A stretch of DNA of 64,000 bases, taken from NCBI GenBank assembly GCA_946056135.1, contig CAMGIN010000003.1, positions 1-64,000 of the forward strand, read 5' to 3'. The position numbers and the translations under genes are program-made. Shown here in pieces: positions 8,673-18,824 of the stretch; the stretch's first letter is position 1, and the number at the start of each line of letters is the position of its first letter. The notes under the pieces were generated by a model that was not told the DNA's origin, made no database searches, and saw only the letters and a list, made by a program, of their open reading frames with translations. The stretch comes from an uncultured bacterium. GTDB taxonomy: Bacteria; Bacillota; Clostridia; Oscillospirales; Oscillospiraceae.

Positions 8673-9860
8673 TCAAAAATAATCGGTAATCATCAAAGGC
8701 TTTCGGAAGAATACCTGGTCCAGTACCGGATTTTCCCGCCGGATTGTCAGGCCGAAGAAGGTATGCCTTGCTTCTTCAAAATCGCAGACCCCGGCGATCA
8801 AGGCGGAGAACGCGGAAACAGACAAAACCGCGTCGGCTTCTCCGGTTCCTTTTTCCACAGAAACCGCTCTGTTTTCCGCGAAGGTGACCACAAAACGGCC
8901 ATTGTTTTCCGAGATCTGTCCATCCTGGACTTCCAGCTTCACCTGTCCGTTCCCGCGGTAGCGGGCTTTTTCCAGGACACTTTGGACATTCACGGCCCGG
9001 ACCATACCGCTGCTTGGCAAAAGCGTCCAGGTTACTGCACCCAGAGACCATTCCGGCAGCAGATATTGCAGGGCTGGCAGAGCAGGGGTTTGGAATTTCG
9101 CGTACCGGTGGTCGGCGGACAAGCTTTTGAACAGCTGCATCAATCCTGCAAAGCCCTCCCGGTCTGCAAAGCAGAACCGGCTGCATATCAGATTCCGTCC
9201 ATCCGCTTCCCGCGCGGCCCGGAAAGTGGTGTAGGCTCGGGGGCGATTGGCTTCGTCAAACCAGACGTAGGTGAACGCCTGTTCTACCGCTGGCTCCGCT
9301 TCCCGCGTCCACTGGTAAGCCTCTTCGCCATGCTGCACCATCATGTTGAAATGCCGCTCCCAGGTCTGATCCACGGATCGGATTGCCTCAGTCATGGGCC
9401 GGTCCGCCTCCGCCAGACGGAACGAGCCCGATGGCGTGGAGAACCCCAGCTGGGAAAGATCTACGGACCAGGCATATTTCTGCACACAGGTTTCAAAGCC
9501 GAATTTCCGGTAGTAGGCAGTGGAAAAAGGATATAGGTAAGAAAAATCATATCCGTTTGCGTATAGTTCCGGCAGCGCCGCCTGGAAGCAGGCCCGGATT
9601 CCACCCCGGCGGCGGTACTCCGGCAGCGTGGCGACACCGCCTACGCCGCCCATCTTGCATATATGGCCATCAAACTGGATGGAAAAATCCGAGATGGTGA
9701 AGGTGCTCATCATATTGCCGCTGTCGTCATACGCGGCCCAATGGGCGGCATCATCCTGCTCCGGATCGATGGGGCAGTTCTGATACGGCTGCTCAAAGCA
9801 GATGGCAAACAGCGCATTCACCCGGCGGTATTCCTCTGGCTTGGTTTTGCGAACGATCAT
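8673..9860 (-). CDS. GNAT-family (Eis-like) N-acetyltransferase
   Basis: 'MIVRKTKPEEYRRVNALFAICFEQP', 'GGVGGVATLPEYRRRGGIRACFQAALPELYANGYDFSYLYPFSTAYYRKFGFE'. Confidence 0.8.
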   Translation of the reverse strand: MIVRKTKPEEYRRVNALFAICFEQPYQNCPIDPEQDDAAHWAAYDDSGNMMSTFTISDFSIQFDGHICKMGGVGGVATLPEYRRRGGIRACFQAALPELYANGYDFSYLYPFSTAYYRKFGFETCVQKYAWSVDLSQLGFSTPSGSFRLAEADRPMTEAIRSVDQTWERHFNMMVQHGEEAYQWTREAEPAVEQAFTYVWFDEANRPRAYTTFRAAREADGRNLICSRFCFADREGFAGLMQLFKSLSADHRYAKFQTPALPALQYLLPEWSLGAVTWTLLPSSGMVRAVNVQSVLEKARYRGNGQVKLEVQDGQISENNGRFVVTFAENRAVSVEKGTGEADAVLSVSAFSALIAGVCDFEEARHTFFGLTIRRENPVLDQVFFRKPLMITDYF

Positions 9861-10085
9861 ACTGTGTCCTCCTTCTGATTCCGATGTTCGGCGTTGCCGG
9901 ATTCACCCGACAATGATTTACGTTAAGTTTATCGTACATCACTTTCATTGGAAGGTCAACTGATTTCAGGAAAACGGGCTCTTTGATGGATTAAATCGTT
10001 TTTTGCCCGCAGAAAAAACGCCCCCATTTTCCCGTAGAGGAAAATGGGGACAAGATTTGGGAAGAGAGAAATCGGAATCAGGCCT

Positions 10086-10280
10086 TCAAAGCGGCAATAA
10101 GGCCTGCATCTGCTGGGGCATCATCATGCCAAACCTGGCCAGGTACATCTCCAGCACAGCGGCTACGTCCTCGGCCCAGGGGCACTCCACAAGGGAACCG
10201 TTGTGCAGGACCACCACGGTGTTGGGCTGTACGGCAGTCACAGCAGCGAAATCGCTGCCCAGCTTGCCTATCCCAGCCAC
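10086..10280 (-). pseudogene. Degraded fragment of a GH3 beta-glucosidase
   Basis: 'AVTAVQPNTVVVLHNGSLVECPWAEDVAAVLEMYLA' matches the recalled GH3 C-terminal motif (xVxPNTVVVLxNGSPVEMPWxxxVxAILExYL). Confidence 0.65.
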
Positions 10281-10394
10281 AGTAATTTCACCCAGCGTTT
10301 CCGCCAGGCCTGCAGCATCACACCGGCCCAGTTCCGCCAGTCGGGACAGCAGAGAAAAACGAACGCCTGAGACAATCGTGGAATTCCGCGCCGG

Positions 10395-11387
10395 TCAGCG
10401 GGTGGAATCCCGGATAATGAGTTCTGTATTCAGCAGCATGTGCCGGTCAGACAGCCCCGGATTCAGGATTTTTTCCACCAGCAGGGCACAGGCCTGCTGC
10501 CCCATTTGAAATCCGGGCTGGGCAATTGTGGTGATTGCAGGCAGTGTCATACGGGAGGTCTCGATGTTGTCGAAGCCGATGACGGATAAGTCCTTTGGCA
10601 CCCGGATCCCCAGCTGCTGGGCAGCATTTATGGTCGCTGCCCCATAGACATCGGAGCAGGTGAAGAATGCGTCCGGGGTGGGGCCTGCATTCAGCGTCTG
10701 CAAAATGGCGGAATAAGCCAGGGTATAGTCGATGGTGGGAATGCTCACATACCAGTCCGGATTGTATTCCAGCCCGGCGTTGTTCAGGGCCCGCAGATAG
10801 CCCTCCCGGCGGTGACGGGCGTACTTGTATTTGAGACTGCAGTTGACAAAGCCGATTTTCCGGCAGCCGGTGGTAATCAGATAATTCACAGCCTTGAACG
10901 CGGCGCTGATGTCGTCGATACTGACATACGAGCACGGGTAGTCCTCCGGGTACTCGCAGCACATGACGATGGGACAGTGATGGGAGATAACGGACAGCAG
11001 CTCTACCGGAGGTGTGGAGGACAGCCAGAGGACGCCGCTGAAGCCCTCTTTTTTGATCATATTTACCAGATACCCGGTGTTGGGGTAGCTGTCCTTGGTG
11101 GGCATCAGGAATACCTCAAGGTCACTGTTGTGGGCTGTCTGCTGGATGCCGTCTATGATGGGAGCGTAAAAGGGGTTCACAAAGTCCGGCACCAGCACCA
11201 GAATGGTCTGGTAAACCGGTGTCAGGCTGTTCAGGGCGGAGCTGTATTCCAGCTCCCGTATGGCCTGAAGCACTTTCTGGCGGGTAGCAGGTGTGACCTG
11301 TCCGGTACCGTTTAGAATCCGGGAAACCGTTGCGATGGAGACGCCAGCCTTTTGGGCGATCTGGGTCAGGGTTACTTTCTCTTTCAT
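10395..11387 (-). CDS. LacI-family transcriptional regulator
   Basis: 'VTLTQIAQKAGVSIATVSRILNGTGQVTPATRQKVLQAIRELEY' LacI HTH; AGGAGG RBS upstream of 11387. Confidence 0.92.
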   Translation of the reverse strand: MKEKVTLTQIAQKAGVSIATVSRILNGTGQVTPATRQKVLQAIRELEYSSALNSLTPVYQTILVLVPDFVNPFYAPIIDGIQQTAHNSDLEVFLMPTKDSYPNTGYLVNMIKKEGFSGVLWLSSTPPVELLSVISHHCPIVMCCEYPEDYPCSYVSIDDISAAFKAVNYLITTGCRKIGFVNCSLKYKYARHRREGYLRALNNAGLEYNPDWYVSIPTIDYTLAYSAILQTLNAGPTPDAFFTCSDVYGAATINAAQQLGIRVPKDLSVIGFDNIETSRMTLPAITTIAQPGFQMGQQACALLVEKILNPGLSDRHMLLNTELIIRDSTR

Positions 11388-11400
11388 AGGCAAACCTCCT

Positions 11401-11420
11401 TTTTACAGAATACTGTAAAA
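11401..11420. promoter_or_regulatory. Perfect inverted repeat TTTTACAG-aata-CTGTAAAA just upstream of the lacI-type gene
   Basis: Read directly. Confidence 0.45.
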
Positions 11421-11570
11421 TTGTAATAATGTAAAGTAAAATGTAAAAAAGTAAAAGATTATTGTAAGTATTTGCTCAAAAACGCTCTGTGAAAATCATG
11501 CTGATTGCACAATTATCGCATTTGTTTGTTATATAAATTGTAGATTCCGTGCATAAGTGTTGAAATAACG

Positions 11571-11599
11571 TTGACAACCCCTTCCAAGATCTGTAAAAT
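11571..11599 (+). promoter_or_regulatory. Sigma70-like promoter TTGACA-N17-TAAAAT for the sugar ABC operon
   Basis: Read directly. Confidence 0.65.
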
Positions 11600-11606
11600 A
11601 ATGTAA

Positions 11607-11622
11607 AGCAAACCTGTTTGCT
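11607..11622. promoter_or_regulatory. Palindrome AGCAAAC-ct-GTTTGCT, candidate LacI-family operator
   Basis: 7-bp arms immediately downstream of the promoter. Confidence 0.45.
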
Positions 11623-11644
11623 GAAAACATTTGGAGGTGCAACA

Positions 11645-12763
11645 ATGAAAAAGGTAATTAGCATTGCCCTGGTGCTGGTCATGGTTCTGGCTCTGTTCGC
11701 AGGCTGCGGCGCTAAGAAGGAAGCAGCGGCTGCCGGTAAGACCATTTACATCACGGGCCCCACTCCCGATCATGGCTGGACTGCACAGGCCGGTGCCTAC
11801 GCCGAAAAGAAGGCTGAGGAAATCAACAAGGAAGGCAAGTATAAGGCAGTGTACATGCCCGCTTCCAGCGGTGAAGAGCAGGTTGACCAGGTCCAGACCA
11901 TCATTGCCAACGGCGATGCGGCGGGCGTTGTGTTCTTCGCTCTGGAGGACTCCGCTAAGGCAGGTCAGGAAGCTCTGATTTCCGCCAATATTCCCTTCAT
12001 CTCCTTCGACCGTATCATCGAAGGTCCCGACAAGTACGCTATCCTGAACGCCTCCGGTGATAACTGGCAGTGCGGCGCAGGCATCGCTTACTGGCTGCAG
12101 CAGAAGGGTATGGTGCCCGGCGATACTATGGTCACTCTGATCGGCGACAACGGTACCGTTTGCTCCCGCCGTCAGGAAGGCTTCGAGCAGTTCCTGAGAG
12201 GCGAACTGGAGTACTATGACGAGCACACCAAGCAGACCTACAAGACCGACAAAGTTTGGACCCAGGATGAAATCGATGCCCTGTGCGCCGACTACAAGGT
12301 CGTCTGCAACTGGAGCGCTGACGGTGCTTACGACTATCTGGAGCAGAAACTGGCTGATATCGTGGCCTCCGCAAAGGGCAATGGCAAGCTGTACATCTAC
12401 TCCATGGACGACGAGATGACCTTCGGCGTGCTGCGGCTGCTGGAAGGCAATGCCATCGATGAGGCTACCAAGGCCGATCTGGAGGCAATGGAAGTTTATA
12501 TCTCCGCCATCGGTGGCATGCAGGAGCTGTATGACGTCATGAGTGGCAAGTCCTCTCAGGCTCCCGTGGCGCAGAAGTACTTCGACGATATGATGTCCGT
12601 CTACTTCTCCCCCAAGATGATGACCAACGTCATTGGCTACATGGAAGATTATCTGGCCGGCAACTGGGACTACGAGGTCGGCGAAGGCAAGTACGAAGTC
12701 GTCTGGATCGTGGACAAGAACAACGTATCCGAATATGAAGGCTTCACTGGCCATGCTGAATAA
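11645..12763 (+). CDS. Sugar ABC transporter substrate-binding lipoprotein
   Basis: Lipobox 'LALFAGCG' and periplasmic-binding-protein pattern. Confidence 0.85.
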   Translation: MKKVISIALVLVMVLALFAGCGAKKEAAAAGKTIYITGPTPDHGWTAQAGAYAEKKAEEINKEGKYKAVYMPASSGEEQVDQVQTIIANGDAAGVVFFALEDSAKAGQEALISANIPFISFDRIIEGPDKYAILNASGDNWQCGAGIAYWLQQKGMVPGDTMVTLIGDNGTVCSRRQEGFEQFLRGELEYYDEHTKQTYKTDKVWTQDEIDALCADYKVVCNWSADGAYDYLEQKLADIVASAKGNGKLYIYSMDDEMTFGVLRLLEGNAIDEATKADLEAMEVYISAIGGMQELYDVMSGKSSQAPVAQKYFDDMMSVYFSPKMMTNVIGYMEDYLAGNWDYEVGEGKYEVVWIVDKNNVSEYEGFTGHAE

Positions 12764-12772
12764 GTAATCAGG

Positions 12773-12809
12773 AATCGGATGCAAGGCCAAGCCTTGCATC
12801 CGATTTTTT
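12773..12809 (+). terminator. Intrinsic terminator inside the ABC operon
   Basis: AATCGGATGCAAGG-ccaag-CCTTGCATCCGATT followed by a T tract. Confidence 0.75.
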
Positions 12810-12857
12810 CCGCGGCTATCCTTGCCAGCCTCAAGTATTCCATTAGGAGAAATGCGT

Positions 12858-14363
12858 ATGAACACAATGCTGCAAATGTGGGGGATCTCCAAATCCTTCG
12901 GTGGTGTCCATGCCCTGACAGACGTGCACCTGGATGTGGAAAAAGGAGAAATTCACGCCCTGCTGGGTGAGAACGGCGCAGGAAAGTCCACGCTGATGAA
13001 CATTCTCACCGGAGTTGTGCCCCTGGATGAGGGGCATATTGAATTTGACGGTAAGGTGTACACTTACCCCACCATCCGCCAGATGGAGGACGCCGGAATT
13101 GCTTTCGTCCATCAGGAGCTCAGCGTAATCAACGATCTGACCGTCTATGAGAATATTTTCCTGAACCGGGAAATCCGCAATAAATGGCATGTTCTTGAGA
13201 AAAAGCAGATGATTGATCAGACCCGGGAGCTGTTTCAGCGACTGGGAGTGGATATGGATCCAATGACGATGGTTTCGGAGCTGAAAACCAGTGAGAAACA
13301 GCTCCTGGAAATTTGCCGTGCCCTTCACGCCAATGCCAAGCTGCTGATTCTGGACGAGCCAACCACGGCGCTGAGCAACGAAGAAATATCCCATCTATTT
13401 GAAATTTTGAAAAAAATGAAGGCGGAAGGTACTTCTTTCATCTTCATTTCCCATAAAATGCCGGAGATTTTCGCTATCGCTGACCGCTATACGGTATTCC
13501 GCAACGGCCGTTTCATCTCTTCCGGCCTGATCCGGGACACCGATTCCCGGAGACTGACCTCGGATATGATCGGCCAGGAGTATGCCGACAAAGATGTTTA
13601 CCACACACGCACTCTGGGAGACGTGGTTTTGGAATTAAAGGATTTCACCGGCCACGGCTTCCGGGACGTGAACCTGCGCGTCCAAAAGGGAGAGATTGTT
13701 GCCTTTACAGGTCTTGCCGGCAGCGGCGCCAGCGAGGTGCTGCAAACCATGTTTGGTGTGCTGCCCATTGTGTCCGGTTCTGTGGAGGTTCATGGAAAGT
13801 CCATCTCCGGCAATATCTCCCGTTTTATGGAGCACCGGATGGCTATGCTTCCCTCCAACCGTAAGGAAAATTCCGTTATTCCGGATATGACCATTCAGGA
13901 GAACTTCCAGATTGCGGAGCATACCCTGTCCCGCAGGAAGCCTGTAATCCACCAAAAAAAGGAAGCTGCCGCCTTCGAACGGCTGCACACAATGCTGCGC
14001 ATCAAGTCCGACGATCCTCAGGATCCCATCAACTCTCTCAGCGGCGGCAACCAGCAGAAGATTTTCCTGGCCAGATGGCTGAACACCGATGCAGACATCT
14101 TGATATTCGACAACCCAACCCAGGGCGTAGATGTGGGCGCGAAAGCAGAAATCTACCAACTGATTCTACAGTTCGCCCAGGAGGGCAAGACTGTGATTAT
14201 TAACACCCTGGAAATTCCCGAGATCAAAAAGGTTTCCGACCGCTGTGTGGTTTTCTACGACGGCGCTGTGGCCAAAATTTTCAACCACGACGAAATTACC
14301 GAGCAGTCCGTAATGATGTACTCCACCAATGCTGTGGCAGAAGCCAGAAAGAGTGAGGCTTAA
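12858..14363 (+). CDS. Sugar ABC transporter ATP-binding protein (tandem ATPase domains)
   Basis: Walker A 'LLGENGAGKSTLMNIL', 'NSLSGGNQQKIFLARWL'. Confidence 0.92.
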   Translation: MNTMLQMWGISKSFGGVHALTDVHLDVEKGEIHALLGENGAGKSTLMNILTGVVPLDEGHIEFDGKVYTYPTIRQMEDAGIAFVHQELSVINDLTVYENIFLNREIRNKWHVLEKKQMIDQTRELFQRLGVDMDPMTMVSELKTSEKQLLEICRALHANAKLLILDEPTTALSNEEISHLFEILKKMKAEGTSFIFISHKMPEIFAIADRYTVFRNGRFISSGLIRDTDSRRLTSDMIGQEYADKDVYHTRTLGDVVLELKDFTGHGFRDVNLRVQKGEIVAFTGLAGSGASEVLQTMFGVLPIVSGSVEVHGKSISGNISRFMEHRMAMLPSNRKENSVIPDMTIQENFQIAEHTLSRRKPVIHQKKEAAAFERLHTMLRIKSDDPQDPINSLSGGNQQKIFLARWLNTDADILIFDNPTQGVDVGAKAEIYQLILQFAQEGKTVIINTLEIPEIKKVSDRCVVFYDGAVAKIFNHDEITEQSVMMYSTNAVAEARKSEA

Positions 14364-14364
14364 T

Positions 14365-15459
14365 ATGACCCGAAAAGCAAATAAGATTCAACCCCATAAA
14401 CTGCTGGCAGAATGCTGGAGCAAGTACAGCTATATTTTTGTATTTGTCCTCATTCTGATCGTCTACGCAATTACCATCAATGCCAACGGCAATCACTTCA
14501 ATCCGGGTCATATCTCCGGTATCCTTTCCAGCCAGAATACGGTCATTGTAGGTACCATGGCCATCGGCATGGCAATGATTATTATCACCGGCCAGATTGA
14601 CCTATCTCTGGGATCTTCTCTGGTGCTGTGCACCGGCGTGACCATCGTCAGCTACAACGCCACTGGCGGCAACGTACTGGTGATGCTGCTGGCTGCCCTT
14701 GGTTCCGGTCTGATCTGCGGCCTTATCAACGGCGTTCTGGTTGGCTACGCGAAAATGCCCGCTTTCATCGTAACCCTTGGCACCATGCTGATTTACCGCT
14801 CCCTGACCTTGAGCGTGGTGCGGGAAATGGACCCGGCACTTACAGGATCTTCCTCCAGTCAGTTCTCCATGATCAGTGATATGCCAAGCTATGAATTTCT
14901 GCGAATGCGGTTCGGCACCGGCAGTCTGCGGTTGGGCAGCATCCAGATACCCTATATCTCCTTCCTGTTTGTGGCCATAACCCTGTTCTTTATTTTCCTG
15001 ATGTCCAACACCAAATATGGCAAGAGCGTTTATGCGGTCGGCAGCAACGCGAAAACCGCACGGCTTACCGGTATCAACGTCGAGGGTGTGAAGGTTTCTG
15101 TTTTTGCCGTTACCGGGTTGCTGGTAGGAGTTGCAAGTTTCATCCAGGCATGCAAAATCGGCAACGTCACCCCCGCATCCTCCGGCACCTCTTATGAAAT
15201 GTACGCCATTGCTGCAGTTGTGCTGGGCGGTGTGAGTATGGCCGGCGGCCGGGGCAAAATCCTGGGGGTGTTCTTTGGCGCCCTGTCCTATACAACCATT
15301 AACTTTATCATTGTCAGCATTCCCGCCCTCAGCCCGGATATCCAGAATACCTTCCAGGGCCTGGTGCTGATTGTGGTCATTCTGGTTCAGACTGCCGGTC
15401 CGGTCATCAAGGAAAAAATCATCAGCCTCCGCCAGAGGGCGAAGGCTCCCAAGCAGTAA
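14365..15459 (+). CDS. Sugar ABC transporter permease (RbsC/XylH type)
   Basis: 'GQIDLSLGSSLVLCTGV', 'AVGSNAKTARLTGINVEGVKV', 'AVVLGGVSMAGGRGKILGVFFGAL'. Confidence 0.88.
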   Translation: MTRKANKIQPHKLLAECWSKYSYIFVFVLILIVYAITINANGNHFNPGHISGILSSQNTVIVGTMAIGMAMIIITGQIDLSLGSSLVLCTGVTIVSYNATGGNVLVMLLAALGSGLICGLINGVLVGYAKMPAFIVTLGTMLIYRSLTLSVVREMDPALTGSSSSQFSMISDMPSYEFLRMRFGTGSLRLGSIQIPYISFLFVAITLFFIFLMSNTKYGKSVYAVGSNAKTARLTGINVEGVKVSVFAVTGLLVGVASFIQACKIGNVTPASSGTSYEMYAIAAVVLGGVSMAGGRGKILGVFFGALSYTTINFIIVSIPALSPDIQNTFQGLVLIVVILVQTAGPVIKEKIISLRQRAKAPKQ

Positions 15460-15475
15460 CGAAGGAGGAACGAAT

Positions 15476-16513
15476 ATGAGCATCAAAGTTGGTATTATTG
15501 GCTGCGGAAAAATTGCCCAGGTTCGCCACATTCCCGAATATATGGCAAATCCCCATACGGAAATTGCCGGATTTTACGATATTAATCTGGCCAGGGCGGA
15601 GGAACTGGCGAAAACCTACGGCGGCAAGGCCTACCCAACCTATGAGTCGCTGCTGGCTGACCCTGCCATCGATGCCGTCAGTGTCTGTGCCGCCAACCAT
15701 GTTCACGCCGAAATCTCCATCGCCGCTTTGAAAGCAGGCAAGCACGTGCTGTGCGAGAAGCCTATGGCTATTTCTTTGGAAGAATGCGAGGCAATGGTCG
15801 CCGCGGCCAAAGAATCCGGCAAGTATCTGATGATCGGCCAGAACCAGCGCTTGGCCAAAGCCCACGCCAAGGCCAAGGAACTGATCGAGCAGGGGGCTAT
15901 CGGCAAGGTGCTGACCTTCCGCACCACCTTCGGTCACGGCGGTCCCGAAACCTGGAGCATTGACCCCGGTAAAAACGTATGGTTCTTTGACAAAACCAAG
16001 GCAGCCATGGGCGCAATGGCTGACCTGGGCATCCACAAGACGGACATGATTCAGTATGTGCTTGGCAGCAAAATCGTCAGAACCCAGGCCATGCTGACCA
16101 CGCTGGACAAGCGGGATGCCACCGGAAATCTCATCGGCGTAGACGACAACGCCATCTGCATTTACCAGATGGAAAATGGCGCCATCGGTACCATGACTGC
16201 CAGCTGGACCTACTACGCCGCCGAGGACAACACCACCGTTATCTATGGCACCAAGGGCGAACTGCGGCTGTATGACGACCCCAGATACTCCGTCCAGCAG
16301 ATCAATTCCGACGGTACCCGTATCGATTACCAGATCGACCAGATTCAGACCAACGACAACCAGACTGCTTCCGGTGTCATCGACCTATTCGTAAAGTCAC
16401 TGGTAGAGAATACGCCGCCTGAAATCTCCGGTGAGAACGTGCTGCACGCCATGAAGGCCGTCTTCGCCAGCATCGAGTCCTCTGCAAAGGGCTGTGCTGT
16501 GGATGTGAAATAA
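15476..16513 (+). CDS. Gfo/Idh/MocA-family oxidoreductase
   Basis: 'VGIIGCGKIAQVRHIPEY', 'AGKHVLCEKPMAIS', 'GQNQRL'. Confidence 0.9.
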   Translation: MSIKVGIIGCGKIAQVRHIPEYMANPHTEIAGFYDINLARAEELAKTYGGKAYPTYESLLADPAIDAVSVCAANHVHAEISIAALKAGKHVLCEKPMAISLEECEAMVAAAKESGKYLMIGQNQRLAKAHAKAKELIEQGAIGKVLTFRTTFGHGGPETWSIDPGKNVWFFDKTKAAMGAMADLGIHKTDMIQYVLGSKIVRTQAMLTTLDKRDATGNLIGVDDNAICIYQMENGAIGTMTASWTYYAAEDNTTVIYGTKGELRLYDDPRYSVQQINSDGTRIDYQIDQIQTNDNQTASGVIDLFVKSLVENTPPEISGENVLHAMKAVFASIESSAKGCAVDVK

Positions 16514-16525
16514 GGAGGAAGTAGC

Positions 16526-17440
16526 ATGAAACTGGGTCTGGTATCCGCCATTCTGGATGGCTGGAGTTTTGAAGAAATGATTGATACCGTGTCGGAAATG
16601 GGCTTTTCCTGCGTGGAAGTGGCCTGCTGGCCCCAGGGCAAAGCAGAGCGCCGCTATGCCGGTGTGAGCCATATTGACGTTGCGGAGTTGGACGACGAAA
16701 AGGCCGCTTATATTCTGGACTACTGTCACAAAAAGCAGGTAGAGATTTCCTCGCTGGCCTTCTATCCCAACACAATGGACGGCGATTTGGAAAAGCGCGC
16801 CCACAATATTGCCCATTTGAAAAAGGTAATTGCGGCCTCTGCGAAGCTGCGAGTCAATCTGGTTACGACCTTTATCGGCCGAGATCAGACCAAATCCGTA
16901 GAGGAAAACATCGAGCTGTTCCGGGAGATCTGGCCGGATATCATCGGCTATGCTGCCAGCTTGGGCGTGAAGGTTGCCATTGAGAACTGTCCCATGCTCT
17001 TTGGCCGGGATCAATGGCCCGGCGGTCAGAATCTGATGACCACTCCTGCCATCTGGCGGAAGCTTTTTGCGATTATCGATTCCCCTTATTTCGGTATCAA
17101 CTACGATCCCAGCCACTTTATCTGGCAGCAAATGGATTATGTAAAACCTCTGTACGAATTCCGGGATAAAATTTTCCATGTACACTTCAAGGATATCAAG
17201 CTCTTCCCCGACAAGCTCGATGATTGCGGCATTATGGCCTACCCCCTGGATTACATGTCCCCCAAGCTTCCCGGCTACGGCGACGTGAATTGGGGCCGAT
17301 ATGTCTCTGCTCTGACAGATATCGGCTTTGACGGCTATGCCTGCATTGAGGTGGAGGACAAGGCCTTCGAGAGCAGCCGCGAGCGAATTCTGGACAGCAT
17401 CCGCATTTCCAAGCGCTACATGGACCAGTTTGTCATCTGA
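16526..17440 (+). CDS. Sugar phosphate isomerase/epimerase (AP-endonuclease-like TIM barrel)
   Basis: 'MKLGLVSAILDGWSFEEMIDTVSEMGFSCVEVACWP', 'VKVAIENCPM', 'NYDPSHF'. Confidence 0.85.
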   Translation: MKLGLVSAILDGWSFEEMIDTVSEMGFSCVEVACWPQGKAERRYAGVSHIDVAELDDEKAAYILDYCHKKQVEISSLAFYPNTMDGDLEKRAHNIAHLKKVIAASAKLRVNLVTTFIGRDQTKSVEENIELFREIWPDIIGYAASLGVKVAIENCPMLFGRDQWPGGQNLMTTPAIWRKLFAIIDSPYFGINYDPSHFIWQQMDYVKPLYEFRDKIFHVHFKDIKLFPDKLDDCGIMAYPLDYMSPKLPGYGDVNWGRYVSALTDIGFDGYACIEVEDKAFESSRERILDSIRISKRYMDQFVI

Positions 17441-17829
17441 TACTGTTTCCTGGTAAAAAGGTTTCAATTTATCAGGAAATCACCGCCTTACGGTGTTGCC
17501 GAATATATTGATTTGGGGGATAGAAAATCACATATTCCCGTCTCATAGAATTCTCTCATGAAAATGAGTAATCAGGATCGATAAACATTTTAAAAGAGAA
17601 TCAGTATGACAGCATCGGTAGATACAAGTTGCGAAATTAAACCCCTCATAGGAGCCGCTCCTTCCCGCGGATTTCTATGGGGGGCATAGATTTTATCGGC
17701 ACAATCGCCAGCTATGGGGGTCAGCGCTATCGCCTATGATGCACCAGCTGTTTATCACTTTCTAAGGAGAGAAAATCTAGTTTCATCGCCACAGTTTTGG
17801 TTGAAGCGTCAGATACAGCCAAAATGGCA

Positions 17830-17870
17830 ACGCTCCCCGTTTCATAGAAAGTCCATGGAACGGGGAGCGT
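17830..17870 (-). terminator. Hairpin ACGCTCCCCGTT...AACGGGGAGCGT downstream of psuG
   Basis: 12-bp perfect stem. Confidence 0.55.
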
Positions 17871-17883
17871 ATACGAAACCGGT

Positions 17884-18804
17884 TTACAGCTTGCTGTAAA
17901 CCACAGCGGTCTGGGCCGCAATCCTGGCATTGTTGTACACCAGCCGGATATTGGAGGCCAGGCTGTCGCCGCCGGTGAGCTCAGAAACCCTCGCCAACAG
18001 GAAGGGGGTGGTTTCCTTTCCGTGGATGCCCTTTGCCTTGCACTCGGCAATGGCCTGGTCAATGGCGGCGTTGATCACATCCAGAGGCATGGCGTATTTC
18101 TCGGGGATGGGGTTGGTAACCAGCATGCCGCCCTTCAGGCCCATGTCCTGGCTGGCCTTGAATGCCGCAGCCAGCTCCTCAGGGCTGTCCACACGATAGT
18201 CCACGCCGAAGCCGGACTGGCGGGTGTAGAAAGCGGGCAGTTCCTCGGTGCCGTAGCCGATGACCGGCACGCCCTTGGTCTCCAGATACTCCAGAGTCAG
18301 GCCCAGATCCAGAATGGACTTGGCTCCGGCGCAGACCACCATAACAGGCGTCTGGCCCAGTTCCTCCAAATCGGCGGAGATGTCCATGGTGACTTCCGCC
18401 CCCCGGTGCACGCCGCCGATACCGCCGGTGGCGAAGATCTTGATGCCCGCCATGTGGGCGATAATCATGGTAGTCGTAACGGTGGTAGCGCCGTCCTCTC
18501 CCCGGGCGCAGAGCATGGCCAGGTCCCGGCGGGAAGCCTTGTGGATGGCGGTGCCCTTCTTGCCAAAGTACTCGATCTCTTCCGCAGTGAGACCGGCCTT
18601 CAGGCGTCCGCCGATGATGGCGATAGTGGCAGGCACCGCGCCGTTCTCCCGGATGATCCGCTCCACGTTCAGGGCCGTCTCCACATTCTGGGGATAGGGC
18701 ATACCGTGGGAAATAATGGTGGATTCCAGCGCCACAACGGGCTTGCCCTCCGCAATGGCGGCGGCAACTTCAGGGTTGATGTCCAGATACTTGTTCATAT
18801 GCAT
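17884..18804 (-). CDS. psuG: Pseudouridine-5'-phosphate glycosidase
   Basis: 'PVVALESTIISHGMPYPQN', 'TTVTTTMIIAHMAGIKIFATGGIGGVHRGAE'. Confidence 0.93.
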   Translation of the reverse strand: MHMNKYLDINPEVAAAIAEGKPVVALESTIISHGMPYPQNVETALNVERIIRENGAVPATIAIIGGRLKAGLTAEEIEYFGKKGTAIHKASRRDLAMLCARGEDGATTVTTTMIIAHMAGIKIFATGGIGGVHRGAEVTMDISADLEELGQTPVMVVCAGAKSILDLGLTLEYLETKGVPVIGYGTEELPAFYTRQSGFGVDYRVDSPEELAAAFKASQDMGLKGGMLVTNPIPEKYAMPLDVINAAIDQAIAECKAKGIHGKETTPFLLARVSELTGGDSLASNIRLVYNNARIAAQTAVVYSKL

Positions 18805-18824
18805 TTGACTCCCATTCCTTTATC

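Noticed and set aside
11513-12892. 459-aa minus-strand ORF
   Set aside because: Antisense to the ABC substrate-binding gene; no domain pattern.
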